A DNA stretch of 64,000 nucleotides from Membranipora membranacea (Eukaryota > Bryozoa > Gymnolaemata > Cheilostomatida > Membraniporidae), in assembly GCA_914767715.1 (NCBI GenBank), contig OU612070.1, positions 10,865,501 through 10,929,500 on the forward strand, written 5' to 3'. Position 1 is the stretch's first letter; every line of letters starts with the position of its first letter. The notes below the pieces were generated by a model. That model had not been told where the DNA came from. It did not search any database and saw only the letters and a list, made by a program, of their open reading frames with translations. Positions 1 through 60,700 of the stretch are shown here, in pieces. The position numbers and the translations under genes were made by a program.

Positions 1-1978
1 TCCATCTAATGTTTTTTCCTTGTTTCTCCCTCCGATCAATCAACTGCTGTGTATGTGATATAAGCCACAATAGATTAAATTATAACTTGTCCTGCATGAC
101 TACGCATAAACATCAGGCTACGCTGTTCCTGGTAGATTGGTGATTGATAAGCATTCATGATTCCGAGTTTCATGGTATCAGTTATCAATATTCTAGTCTT
201 CTCGATCTGTGAATAATTGGATAATCACTGTTCTATTCTCTGGGTAAAGTAGCTTTAAACTTTTTTTTTACTTCTTGACATTATTGTCTAAATAAATACG
301 AACAAAATTAATTCACAATTGTCAGTATTATGATATTATTGCTCTAATCGTGATGATAATAATGGATCACATATTTGCACAAACTTAACAACAGTGTTTT
401 ACTTGCTGACAGTAATATTGGTATTTTGTATCAGAGAGAACATCATGATATGAACATTTTCTGATTAGTGGAAAGGATTTGCTTGAATTATCCTATGGCT
501 CTAATGAACGAAAGGAAATTGTTATTTTACAAATATTTACATTTTACATTTATAGTACCAAGCATTTTCTCAAAATATATTTTTTGCAAAACTGTACAAT
601 TTTTGAGCTGTGTTCAGAAAAGGAAAAAGCCAAAAAAATATTAATTATGAAATTAATACTAGGAGAGAAATTGAAAGCAAAGATATTTGCCCGAAAGACT
701 ATCAATAATATTGTTATGCACTTTTTATTTTGCAGAAAAGATCATCCTGATAGGAATCTTTCCGTAAAATGCCAAATAAACTCAATAACATCCTTAAGAT
801 TTCTGATAGCCTGTCGCTTAGAAAATCATCCAAATGAGTATAGAAAAATATGTAATTTGCTGGAATTTTGCGATCTGTTACTTTACCTCAACTTAACAAA
901 GATACAGTCTTACAGTCTTACAGTATGGTCAGGTCAGTCTTACAGTCTTACAGTATGGTCAGGGTTTAATTCTTCGATATTTATATCTTGTTTATCATTG
1001 AATTAATTAAAAGGAAATTTTTGTCACAGTGAAATGAAGCATATATTTGGGTCTATCAACAATTTGTTATTGCTTGGCTAACTTTCAAAAACTTTGGAAG
1101 CCCGAAAAAATATCACCTTCAAACTCTTGGACTAGATGTCAAAAATACAATTTATTAAAATCAGCTCGAAATAGCTGGAATATCTTAATACATACGAAGT
1201 TGGCTCTGGTGTTCAATTTGAATAAATTAAACTATCCCAATTTACCCAATCAGGCAGATGCTTTGACAACACTTCATTTGGAAACCTTACCATTGTAGTC
1301 TAAGTCTGAACTTTGCAGCATATAGAAAAGTTCTTTCCATTCTTTGTGTAATGCTAAATGTTTTCAAGCGCTGTTAGTTGAATTTTGCACAGCCCTATAC
1401 TTTGAAACGGCTATAGGCTTCACGCAACACCATCATTTGCTATCAAGTGCTTAGAATATGAAACATTCCCTATAGCTAGTAATGAAACAGAAAGCAGTCA
1501 ACAAATTTTTTTGTAAATATGTCATTTAAACTTTCAAACTCAACAGTGAACATTCTCTCTTTTTAAAAAAAAGAAGACATTACAGACTGGCAGGATTGGT
1601 CAGTGTGGGGAGGATTATAATGAATGATGTATTGAATATAGGCTTTGATCGTGAATCTATGAGAACACGGAGCTACTGAAGCCTTCTGGGGTTTTTTGAC
1701 ATAAAAAAGCTACGGACAATATGAAGCGAATCCTGGCTCATTCATTTTTCGCAAAAGCGGAATCATAGATTCATCAAGAAATGAGTTGAGTAAGATTAAT
1801 TTGATTTAGGCTTTGTTATTTTCATCCTATCATCTGTGAGAGATATAGTGGAGTGAAGTGACGGACATTTAGTGAAGCTTCCTGGAATTAATGTTGATTC
1901 ACTGATTGTGTCAGCTGCTGCTGTCTCGTGTGAGTTAATTGCACTTGGCTTATTCTCTTGTTTATATATATATTACAG
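1..1978. other. Upstream intron or flank of pecanex; no gene recognised
   Basis: I see no supported coding exon here. The open stretches near 479-1006 and 1047-1298 are AT-rich, start at non-ATG codons or have no recognisable domain, and look like chance ORFs. The first supported pecanex exon begins at 1979 in mid-codon, so at least one earlier exon must exist. The membrane-spanning N-terminus normal for the family is absent, so this stretch is most simply an intron. A 30-bp tandem duplication lies at 905-963. Confidence 0.5.
905..963. repeat. 30-bp tandem duplication (two copies)
   Basis: Two adjacent near-perfect copies (905-934 and 935-963) of a unit that itself repeats the 8-mer CAGTCTTA and ends in CAGTATGGTCAGG. 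It looks like a recent local slippage or duplication event in non-coding DNA. Confidence 0.85.
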
Positions 1979-51029
<49,051 letters not shown>

Positions 51030-52475
51030 ATAAAAGCTTTCCATTTTCTTATTGGGGGGGGGGGGGGGGTTGGAGGTGGCAAAAAATTAGTCTGGACACT
51101 GTTATGTAGTCACAGAGCAGAGTGTAGAACCAAAACATAGTGAGTGCAATATGTTTGGATTGGTGCTGTCAGTTGCTAGGCTATACAGTTGAGGCGTATC
51201 CCATAATGCAATTATTGGGAATTCACAGGAAAATTGGATCAGCGAGAACACAGAACAGTGCAATGTGAGCCTGTTCAACAGTATTCAATGTAAAAGTTGC
51301 ATTGTGGGAATGAATCTGAATGACCTCATATTCATATCATCATGTGAAAATTAGCAGACATTGCTTATCTTTTCTATCTCCAAGAGATGGTTGTTTTCTA
51401 AGATTACACTTAACTATAAAGCTGCCATACACTTAGGTTTGGTAGTTTGGTTGTTAGATTCCATCATTATATTACATGGTACTCGTATTGATATGATATC
51501 GTACTCTTCCTTGTATTTTAACAAATGATATATATTTTATATAGTGTACATCAGAATACAATCACTACACAAATAACCATAGCCGTGTTACAGAGTGCAT
51601 CATCAGACTTCATTTATAATTTATGTTGGAGACCAGGATGATAAAGGTGTTTTCAACTCCACAGAGTGTTATTTTCAAAAATCAACTTTCAAATCGTAAA
51701 CTGTATTAGCGGTAGAATGACTCTATGGATAATAGTGATACATACACTGTGTGTGCCTGTGCCAGACTACCCGTATTTTCAATAGGCAGACATGGCATGA
51801 TTCATCTAAATATCTTCCTCAAAGTTCCCTTGATTTCTGTCTAATGGTAATTTCCGTGATCTAATAGTTATATCCGAGTCCTTTTCCTCAATATGGAAGA
51901 GAAATTGTGCGAAACAACATTATGTAATGGTACAACAATCATACTGTTATTATATCATAATGTTATATGAGAAATCAATTTGGTGCTGTGGGTACCATCT
52001 GATGGATGGAACCAAAACCAGACAAATGATGTACTGATAACACACCAGTGATGTACTGATAGTAGTTGGTTTAGTATATAATCAACTTCATATGTTGACA
52101 AATTATAGACACCGTAAACGTCGACTAAAAGCTAAGGTAAGCATTCTCTCTCGTTTTCTGCAATTTGTATCATGTTTCCTCTGAGTATTGAGATTATGAG
52201 TATTGAGTAATGAATAAACTGCAGATTTATTTATGATTTTTGTAAAGACTGTTCAAAACATTCACGAAAAGTGTATATAGACAGTTCCTGATGTTACCAA
52301 TTATAGATGTATGCGACTGAATCTGCTGTTCAAATTAGGTGACAAAGACTTTCCAAGATAACACTGTCTCATCAATGTTCGATCTTTAAAATCACCACCA
52401 AGACACACAGCATTTAATTTTCCTTTTCACACTGTAATAGGCTTTATTTTATTTCCAATTTTAATTTTTTTACAG
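51030..52475. other. Spacer after pecanex, with an 18-base G tract
   Basis: Expected to hold the pecanex 3' UTR and the promoter of the secreted-peptide gene. A G tract occupies about 51053-51069. A possible short non-coding exon lies at 52109-52136, between TATAG and GTAAGC. No other gene is seen. Confidence 0.45.
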
Positions 52476-52479
52476 AATC

Positions 52480-52965
52480 ATGAAACTCATACATCTCTTC
52501 GGTCTCATCCTCGGAGCCATATTTTGTCTCTCTGGTAAGTCTATTTTATATACAATTAAAAAAAGTAAGTTTCTAAGTGCAATGGCAAACTGTTATAGGA
52601 ACCCTGAATTCCATTGTCATATTTGTAAGAGCCAATACATACATCACATACTACCAATGATAATACATACGTGTCTATACCTGGTTGAAAAGATGCATTT
52701 TAATTATGCAATGATCAAACCTTTTGTATACATTACATTTTTTACATTACATATTTTCATAAGAGAAAATTCTTATTCGTATTTAGGACAATTGATGGCA
52801 TTATCTCCTCCTGTTACTGTTGGACCGCCGGAAGGTGACTTTCACATCAGGAACTGTAAGGCTTACTGTCACATGAGCGGATGTGCTAAAGGAGTGAGAG
52901 ACTCAAAGTTCAGATGTCACTGCAGCGAGTGTGATGAAAATCATCCTTTTGTTGTCTCCAAATAG
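52480..52965 (+). CDS. Small secreted cysteine-rich peptide precursor
   Basis: Two exons, 52480-52534 and 52787-52965, joined in phase 1 to give 77 residues. The first exon is a clean signal peptide (MKLIHLFGLILGAIFCLSG), followed at once by QLMALSPP, so a pyroglutamate N-terminus is possible after cleavage. The mature part has six cysteines spaced C-x3-C-x4-C-x10-C-x-C-x2-C within NCKAYCHMSGCAKG and FRCHCSECDEN. The even cysteine number suggests three disulfides and an extracellular role, for example as a host-defence or signalling peptide. CxxxC and CxC recall cysteine-stabilised alpha-beta peptides, but the spacing is not canonical and I do not assign a family. The ATG lies 4 nt after an acceptor-like TTTTTTTACAG, so a 5' non-coding exon or a trans-spliced leader is likely. 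AATAAA at 52976-52981 follows the stop closely. Confidence 0.75.
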   Translation: MKLIHLFGLILGAIFCLSGKSILYTIKKSKFLSAMANCYRNPEFHCHICKSQYIHHILPMIIHTCLYLVEKMHFNYAMIKPFVYITFFTLHIFIRENSYSYLGQLMALSPPVTVGPPEGDFHIRNCKAYCHMSGCAKGVRDSKFRCHCSECDENHPFVVSK

Positions 52966-53003
52966 AATCGAATTGAATAAATACACTCAAATACAAACAG
53001 AAC

Positions 53004-53158
53004 AATACTCTCAAATACTCTCAAATACTCTCAAATACTCTCAAATACTCTCAAATACTCTCAAATACTCTCAAATACTCTCAAATACTCTCAAATACTC
53101 TCAAATACTCTCAAATACTCTCAAATACTCTCAAATACTCTCAAATACTCTCAAATAC
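53004..53158. repeat. Decamer satellite (TCAAATACTC)n
   Basis: About 15 near-perfect tandem copies of a 10-bp unit, starting 38 bp after the stop of the secreted-peptide gene and about 20 bp after its poly(A) signal. It has one long open frame in the same direction, which is simply the result of a repeat without stops. Confidence 0.95.
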
Positions 53159-53290
53159 AAACAAAATAATGCAAACAAATACCGATGAATACAGACAAAC
53201 ACTGACAATTACCAACAATTACCAACAATCACCAACAATTACAGACAAACACCGACAATTACCAACAACTAGCGACAATATCAACAAATA
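53159..53290. repeat. Degenerate short repeats related to ACCAACAATT
   Basis: Imperfect tandem units of the ACAGACAAAC, ACCGACAATT and ACCAACAATT type follow the decamer array directly. Confidence 0.75.
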
Positions 53291-53299
53291 AATATACCT

Positions 53300-54200
53300 T
53301 ACCTTACATAAATAAAAAAAATCATCTTAATGGGTTTTTTAAGTTGATGAGTAGGAACATGTTTGTAACCAAATAATGTTATAATTTGTCGTCGCCTATC
53401 AACTTGCAGACAACATCTTCAGGCTCAATGTAATTACCGTGTTATCAAAAGCTATTAGGATGTAAATTTGAGCGTAGCAAATTGGTGAACGTAAGCCGCA
53501 TAAAACAGTTTTTTTGTCCACAATATTACTCTCCACACAAGTAAACCCTTGTATGTGGACTAACGACTCTCTATAATTGATGCCGGATCTGAATCGGAGC
53601 CCATCTTTAAACTGCGCCAGATGATTTCAAATCGTTGAACTAGGAACAGTCATGGTTACTGTGAGTTGTGCGGTTATGTCATGTTAATAGAATGTAGGGT
53701 AGCGTGGAAAGTTTCATACAGTAATTCCGCTGACAACAAAATATGCATTCTATCTTCCATTGCTGAAAATGAATGAAATGGAATGAACCTTTTGACCAAG
53801 TTATGTGCACAGTCCCACATTATTATATCCATGTCATAATATAATGAAACCAGAAAAGTTTGATCAAACATTCAAATAGTTCAGTTCTGTATGCAGGCAA
53901 AGTTGATCATACTCGATCTATCATGACATATTGTTTTTCATTGCCGTGACATGCTTGAGATGGAACCAATAATAAGACGATTTTGCTAGTCATTGACTGA
54001 TGCATAATTTAAAAGAGATGTGTATCACCTACGATGGACTGGCGGACAATTGAGCATCCATCATTTAACAATTATCTTCCATCATTTAGCATCTTTCCAT
54101 CATCCCATAGCATCATAGCATAGCATAGCATCATAGTATCATAGCCTCATCCCATTTAGCAATGACTGCATAGTTTTATAGTTTTATAATGCTTTGCTGA
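53300..54200. other. Spacer with a CATAG/CATC simple-repeat patch
   Basis: No gene is seen. An imperfect array of CATAG and CATC words lies at about 54050-54160. This is likely flanking sequence of the GPCR gene. Confidence 0.45.
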
Positions 54201-54204
54201 ACAG

Positions 54205-54337
54205 ATACAATGGCAAACATCGCTGCAAACAGTGGCTATTCTGAAGAACTTTTCATATGCTGGAGACTGGAAAAAAATCCTTGGATGTATCACGAACCCG
54301 CTGGTCTCGGTGTTCCTCAGCAAATATAAAGCCGAAA
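54205..54337 (+). pseudogene. Decayed duplicate of the GPCR first coding exon
   Basis: A near copy of 54709-54861, with the same acceptor, the start ATGGCAAAC, the stretch TGGATGTATCACGAACCCG and the donor GTAAGTGATCAAATTTAATC. It is 20 nt shorter, mainly around the GAGACTGG segment, which shifts the frame and brings a stop at the AAATATAA near the exon end. Similarity continues into the following intron, so a unit of about 500 bp was tandemly duplicated and this copy then decayed. Confidence 0.85.
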
Positions 54338-54713
54338 GTAAGTGATCAAATTTAATCTGGGTATGAAGGGGTTTATAACGTATTCAGATTTGTTTTGGAA
54401 TTAAACTTTAAAACTATTAAAACTCTGAACTTTTTTTTTACTCACAGCTTGCACAGATCGACTCAGAGATACGAGTCTCTCTGCACTGTAGCGACAGTGC
54501 AACAAACTGGCCCAATCGATCTATTTCGATTTTTCCTATAGAAGCTTCTCATTGTGGGTCAGGTGACTTTTCAGCTTGAAAACTCAAACACATTTTGATT
54601 AATACAAATGCTACCTGCAAAGATGACCTTTCTGAGCTGATCAGTTGCACATGTGCAAAATGTCCTATTATTTTTGTCATTTACTCTCTCATTTTCTCTG
54701 CTTAACAGATGTT

Positions 54714-57700
54714 ATGGCAAACTTCACTGCAACCAGTCACACTCCTGAGGAACTCAGTATATTTTTTTGTGTTGGAGACTGGGTAAAAGTTGGAACAATT
54801 TGTCTTGGATGTATCACGAACCCGTTGGTGCCAGTGTTCCTCAGTAAATATAAAGTCGGAAGTAAGTGATCAAATTTAATCTGGGTATGTAGGGGTTTAT
54901 AAAATATCCAGATCTGTTTTGGTATTCAATTTTAAATTATTAAAATTCTTAAAATCCTTTGGTTTTCCGTCTCTTACTCTCTCCCTCTCTCTCCAGACCA
55001 TCTAAGCTGCATACAAATTTGAGTATTAGAATGGTATGTTGTGAGCCTGAGCCTTTCTTTGTTAGTTGAATAGTGGGGGGGGGGGGCAGGGAAGAATTAA
55101 AGCTTATTCCTTGTGGCATTTTAACTGTAGAAAAGTGACTTGACCCCTCCCAATGTGGTAGACAGACTTTTGTAGGGGTTTCCATGTCAACATTTACATT
55201 CCAAATTTATAATTAATATTGGTGCTCTCCTGACAGGGAAAGTTATCCCTCCTTTTTGAGAGGAAACAACACTCGGAAAAAAGTGTTTGTCCAGTTTGTT
55301 TCACCAGTTTCACAACCCTACAACCTCTGACCATTCCAGATCTCCAGAAACTTTTTGTGATGAAATCGCATAGACCTCATGTGACCTCGTTCTTCTCTGA
55401 GTATCAAATTATGCCCATCGAAATGCTTTTTAAATACCACTATTTGTTACATTTTAATAATACTCGTCCTTAATGGGAGTTAGAAATTCAAACCCCTGCC
55501 ATTACAGCCACTAGGTCGAAGGAAAAATTTGCCCCAAAGAGAGCCAACAACTGTAGAGGGGAGAGGTCAATGTTAACCACAGGTGTTTACCTGTGGAATT
55601 CACACCTACTGGGGGAGAAGGGGGCGGCTCCTTCTGCTTTGCGTGGGAGGTTGGCGTCCTCGCTGTGGGGGTGTGGTTCGCTTTTTGTCGAGTAGGCTGC
55701 TTGTCGAGTAGGCTGCTGTTCATTTTCCCGATAATCGGATGGTCGCCATACTAGTCCTGGACTTAACTGACCATGCCGCTGCCTTATTTTATTTCACTAT
55801 TTTAGTCCTTTGATTTTAAATACAATAAATTGTTGCAGAAACCAAAAAAAAAAAAAGACATAAAATAAAATAGAAACCAAATTTGATTGCTTTAGATTTC
55901 CTGTGTCTTGATTCATAAATTGTGTACAGTCTAGTGAGTCTACTCTCTTTCTATCATTACAGGTGAGGCTACAAGGGTCCTACTCAGTTTCTTGGCTGCC
56001 TTTGACATGTCCTTCCTTCTCTGTATGTTGTTTTTACGGACCATAGTATCACTTCTGATGCATGTAAGTATGCGTTTGTGAATATCTATTTATGAAAAAC
56101 GGGATAGTTTTGCATACATAGGGCTTAGCAACTAGAAAAGTTGATAGGGAGGCAGGAATCCTGGAGGATGCATTCGTTAGCTGGAGTGGGGGGGGGGGGG
56201 GTAAGGTGCACAGTATGTGTTAAAGTTATTTATTTACCATCTTTTTTTGTAATCCAACCTACATTCGAACGATAGAGATGATACAGAAATACAGACACTC
56301 CTCAAAACAGTATAATTGGCTTGTAAGTCTTACTTCCAAAAACTGACGTGCCTCTGCTCCCCAGTGCCTTTTTATGAGCATAAGCACGTCAGGAGAACCA
56401 ACCTCTTCAACATAAGGTGCATAAAATTAAAACTATGAGCAGGTAGATGTTCAAAACAACTGGCACAAAAAAAGCACTCCCTAGCCGAATACAAATTGTC
56501 ATAACATCAATCACGTTTGAGGTTGGCCAAAACATCTGTCATACAAATAAAATGTCCAGACCGAAAACAAAGGGTCCCTATTGTCTTGACCTTGAGTAGG
56601 AAAAATCCTTGTGCCTTGAGCGACGTATGCAAAACCCTGATTCAGCGCTTATTTATTTGTCATCCAATTTATATGTTACAATGTGAATATTTCTGCTTTC
56701 ATTTAACTTCTCAGTACATTTTCACATATTATTTTGATACAAACATTGAATGAATTCGCCAGCTGGGACTAAGTTAAGGCTGTGTAATAAAAAAAATTAT
56801 TTCTTTGTATTAGCAATGTCTTGCAACTGTCAGATGCGGCAAACGATTAACCGTACAAGAAAATTAGAGGGACACGCAGATACAACATACAGTGGTGCGC
56901 ATACCACTGCACAACACACAGGTCTTCAGCTAGAAACCATGAGTCAAGCGCTGTTTCGAGGCCTTCTCTAGTACAACCTCCTCATGGCCGGCCCCAGCAG
57001 CATGAAGCCACCCCTGTGTGTTGATAACATCTCAATCAATCTCATCGATCCCTCAGTGCATTTTGTAAGTTTCGATGGTTTGACATAATTGGTGTGTTTA
57101 CGCTGCCAACTCCTCATTGTTTCAGCGTAACAATGTTCGCCCCATCATTCTCATGCTTATACTCTAGGCCACACCTGTGCAGGTAGGTTTGCTTTCCATC
57201 AACTCATCGGCGCAACATCGCTAATCGTCAAGGCACTCGCCCCTCGTGCCATAGTTCACTACTCAAATTCACCACATTGAGCATAGTACAACTCATACAC
57301 AAGTCAGAGAGATGACTTGTTTGCGCTACAGCCAGTGGGCTGACTCTGATCTCCTGTCTCGCTCTGCCTGCCTTCTATGCGATGGCCAAGCTTTTAATCC
57401 TATGTTTGTAATGCCTCAGATCTAACTCAGACTCACTTTGGTTTTTCACCCTGCAGAGATTAAACTACTTTAATTTGAGTATTAAAGGCATAATCCCACT
57501 TAGCCTTCTAGCCCGAGCAGTTTGCTAATCATCACTTAATCCCCTCAATCTAATCCTTACAAGGATTATAAACAAAGGAATTAAATGCTGGCCAACTCCA
57601 CAAAACAAAGTGAGTGTGTTAAACCCCAGCTTACAAGCAATAGGATTACTTAGCTTTTGTCTTCACACAGTGCTGTTGCCAAATCCATGCATATGTGCTT

Positions 57701-60700
57701 TCTGCCTCATGTACTATGCTTTTTGTAGCTTGTTTGAGTTCTCTGCCCGACAGCCCAACTCTAGTCAGAAATTTGGGAGCTGATCTAGCCATGAATCCAC
57801 GGCAGCCAACTTCCACTGCGAATAATTCGCAATTCCAACCTTGTTCTTGGCATTGTGTCACCAGATCTTTGTATCTTGTCAGTTTTCTCTCATGGGCGTT
57901 TGAGAGATTTTCTGCCCAAGGGACCGTCAATTCCATCAGTAATAGTACTTTTTCTTTGTCAGACCAGATAATTAAGTCTGGTTAAGTCTGGTTCTGGTTC
58001 GTGATCACAATATGCTGTGGCATGCTGAGCTGCTCTGTGAGGTCGCATCTCACCTGCCATTCTCCGCTGTTCATCAATCCCTTTTTGCGCAAAATCTTTT
58101 CACGCGCTTCACCACCAGCATTAGCATATTCACACTTCTCCGTGACATATTTACACAACACTTTCAGGACTTGATTATGCCTATACGTGTATCTTCCAAG
58201 GCTCTGCGGGCGATTCGACAGAATATGTCGAAGTGTGCCCTTGGCCGAGCACTCGGCGCATTTCGAGTTCTCGGTCAAATTCCAGCGTTCCAGGTTCGCC
58301 GGGGTGGGTAGTTGATCATAAGCTGCACCAACCAGAAAGCTGATCCTTTGTGGCTCCGTCGACGGAAACAATGATCTTGCAAAAGTCAAAAGCTAAGACT
58401 AAGGGTGAGGCCTAGGTCACCAGACATCATAACACAAACTACACTGGTTTCTGATTATCTTTTTTTTTTTGATCATAAGTTCCATTGTCATCCACATGTT
58501 GTCAATTTGAATAGCTGTGGTGATCTGTTTCGGCATGATTATTATAGGCTTGATCTGCTTGTTGTGAGAGCTTTGCTGCTTGTTCGCTGACTTCGAATTT
58601 TATGATATGAGAACCAAGGACTTTAGAGTAATAGATATTATAGTTTGTTAATATTGTTTAAAATACATCCTTGAGCAATTCCACCGAGAATTGCGCCCAA
58701 CACAAAACTAAACCAGTGCTCAGTAGTTGAGGCTAGCGCACATTGTACGATAGTAGCTCTACTTACCGCTGAGGTATTGTTGATCAACAGTTCAGTTGTG
58801 TTGTGCACACAGGAAATCACCATTAACCCCACATAATCTGTAAAACAAAACAAAGCAAAGTTAGTTTAAATTCAATTATTACTAAGAGCCTAAACTCAGA
58901 CCCAACAGAAACATACTTAAACATTTCAGTGTAGGGTTAAAGCTCAAACATCATAGGTTATCATTATTGAAATTTATCTAGACACAGGCTATATGGTGAT
59001 GGAAAATAGTAATAATTCTAGTAAATAGAGGGAATAATACACTGAGGGCGTATTGAAATATACCAAAACATAATCACAGGGCCATAAGAAATCTGGGCAC
59101 GTGAAACAACCCTTGGAGAATCACACAACGGGAAAACAACAGAAGTCACAAAACATCTTCAAAATAACCGCAGAGTCACGAGATCTTTGGGCACGTGAAA
59201 CAACCCTGGAAAGATTGCGAAATTAGAAAACCAACATATTGCACCATAGAAAACAAGTACACTTGACGCCATAAGTTATTCGTAAATAACGAGAACTAGA
59301 AGTCACAAAACATCATCAAAATAACCAGAAAGTCACAAGATCTTTGGGCACGTGTAACAACCCTGGAAAGATTGCAAAATCGGAAAACCAACAGATTATA
59401 CCATGGATAAACAGGTGCACTTGACACCATAAATTATCTAAAAATAACCAAAACAAAAATGAGGGAAGGTCAAGTAAAGGACAGACTGACAATGTTTTGA
59501 CAGCTAGATAAATCAAAGCTGACAGAACACGCAAATCAAAAGAGATTAATGACGAAATTAAGGCCTTTGCGCCTATAAATGCAAGCGTTGCACAATAACA
59601 GGACAGCAAACCAGCACTATAAAAGCCTGATTGACACTTGTAAAAATCAGTCAGCGCCAGGAAGCGGGTTCACGACATATAAGAGTATACATATAATCAG
59701 AGAATGATCTGATTCAGTCAGCGCTAAGAGGCGGGTTCACGACGTACAGCATTACACATTTAATCAGAGAATTATCTGATTCACTCAGCCCAAGGAGGCC
59801 CATTCTTCAACTAGAAGACAACAATTCAAGTCAGCGCCAGGGAGCGGGTTCACGACATATAAGAGTATACATATAATCAGAGAATTATCTGATTCAGTCA
59901 GCGCTAAGAGGCGGGTTCACGACGTACAGCATTACACATTTAATCAGAGAATTATCTGATTCAGTCAGCCCAAGGAGGCACATCCACAGAGAGAAAAATT
60001 GTCTAAAATCATTTAGACACATTCAGCTATAACAGAGCTTTGACGTACACAGAGAGTTACAAATACCGCTTTTCAGCGAGGAACCTAGTCTAAGATTGTT
60101 TTAGACATTCAACACAGAGAGTTACAAATACCGCATTGCAGCGAGGAACCTAGTCTAAGATAGTTTAGACACACAACACAGAGAGTTACAAATACCGCAT
60201 TACAGCGAGGAACCTGGTCTAAGATTGTTTTAGACACACATAGAGATACAGATACCGCTATTCACAGCGAGGAACCAAGTCTAAGATAGTTAGACACACA
60301 GAGATATCACACCGAATATCACACAGAATTCAAGGTCATATGCACCAAGGGTAAGATCTTATTAGAAAGATTTTGAATGTTTATGTATTTTTATGACTAA
60401 ATGATAAATGCCAAGTTATTGTCAAAACAGTGATTGTTTTATTGCCTAGCGATTAGAACCATATTTATAGTTTGTTAATATTGTTTAAAATACATCATTG
60501 AGCAATTCCACCGAGAATTGCGCCCAACACAAAACTAAACCAGTGCTCAGTAGTTGAGGCTAGCGCACATTGTACGATAGTAGCTCTACTTACCGCTGAG
60601 GTATTGTTGATCATCACTTCAGTTGTGTTTTTGAAGTCTCTCTCTAATAACCGAATTATCAGCAATTATAAGTCCAGATCTGCTACCATTGCATTTGCAC

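Noticed and set aside
479-1298. Two open frames (about 175 and 83 codons) near the window start
   Set aside because: No recognisable domain, non-ATG or arbitrary starts, AT-rich composition, and the first spans a tandem duplication. Most likely chance ORFs in an intron.
52931-53188. Open frame through the decamer satellite
   Set aside because: A stop-free repeat gives a long frame automatically; the peptide is a simple repeat with no start context.
58764-58840. Minus-strand exon with good splice signals inside the left 165-bp repeat
   Set aside because: Acceptor and donor look fine and about 25 codons are open, but no partner exon was found and the donor lies in repeated DNA.
59316-59609. 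97-codon hydrophobic minus-strand frame
   Set aside because: It overlaps the tandem array with the GGGCACGTG motif and has no family resemblance; composition alone explains the hydrophobic look.
58638-60629. LTR retrotransposon flanked by 165-bp LTRs
   Set aside because: No TG...CA ends, no primer-binding site after the left copy, no polypurine tract before the right copy, and no coding sequence inside.
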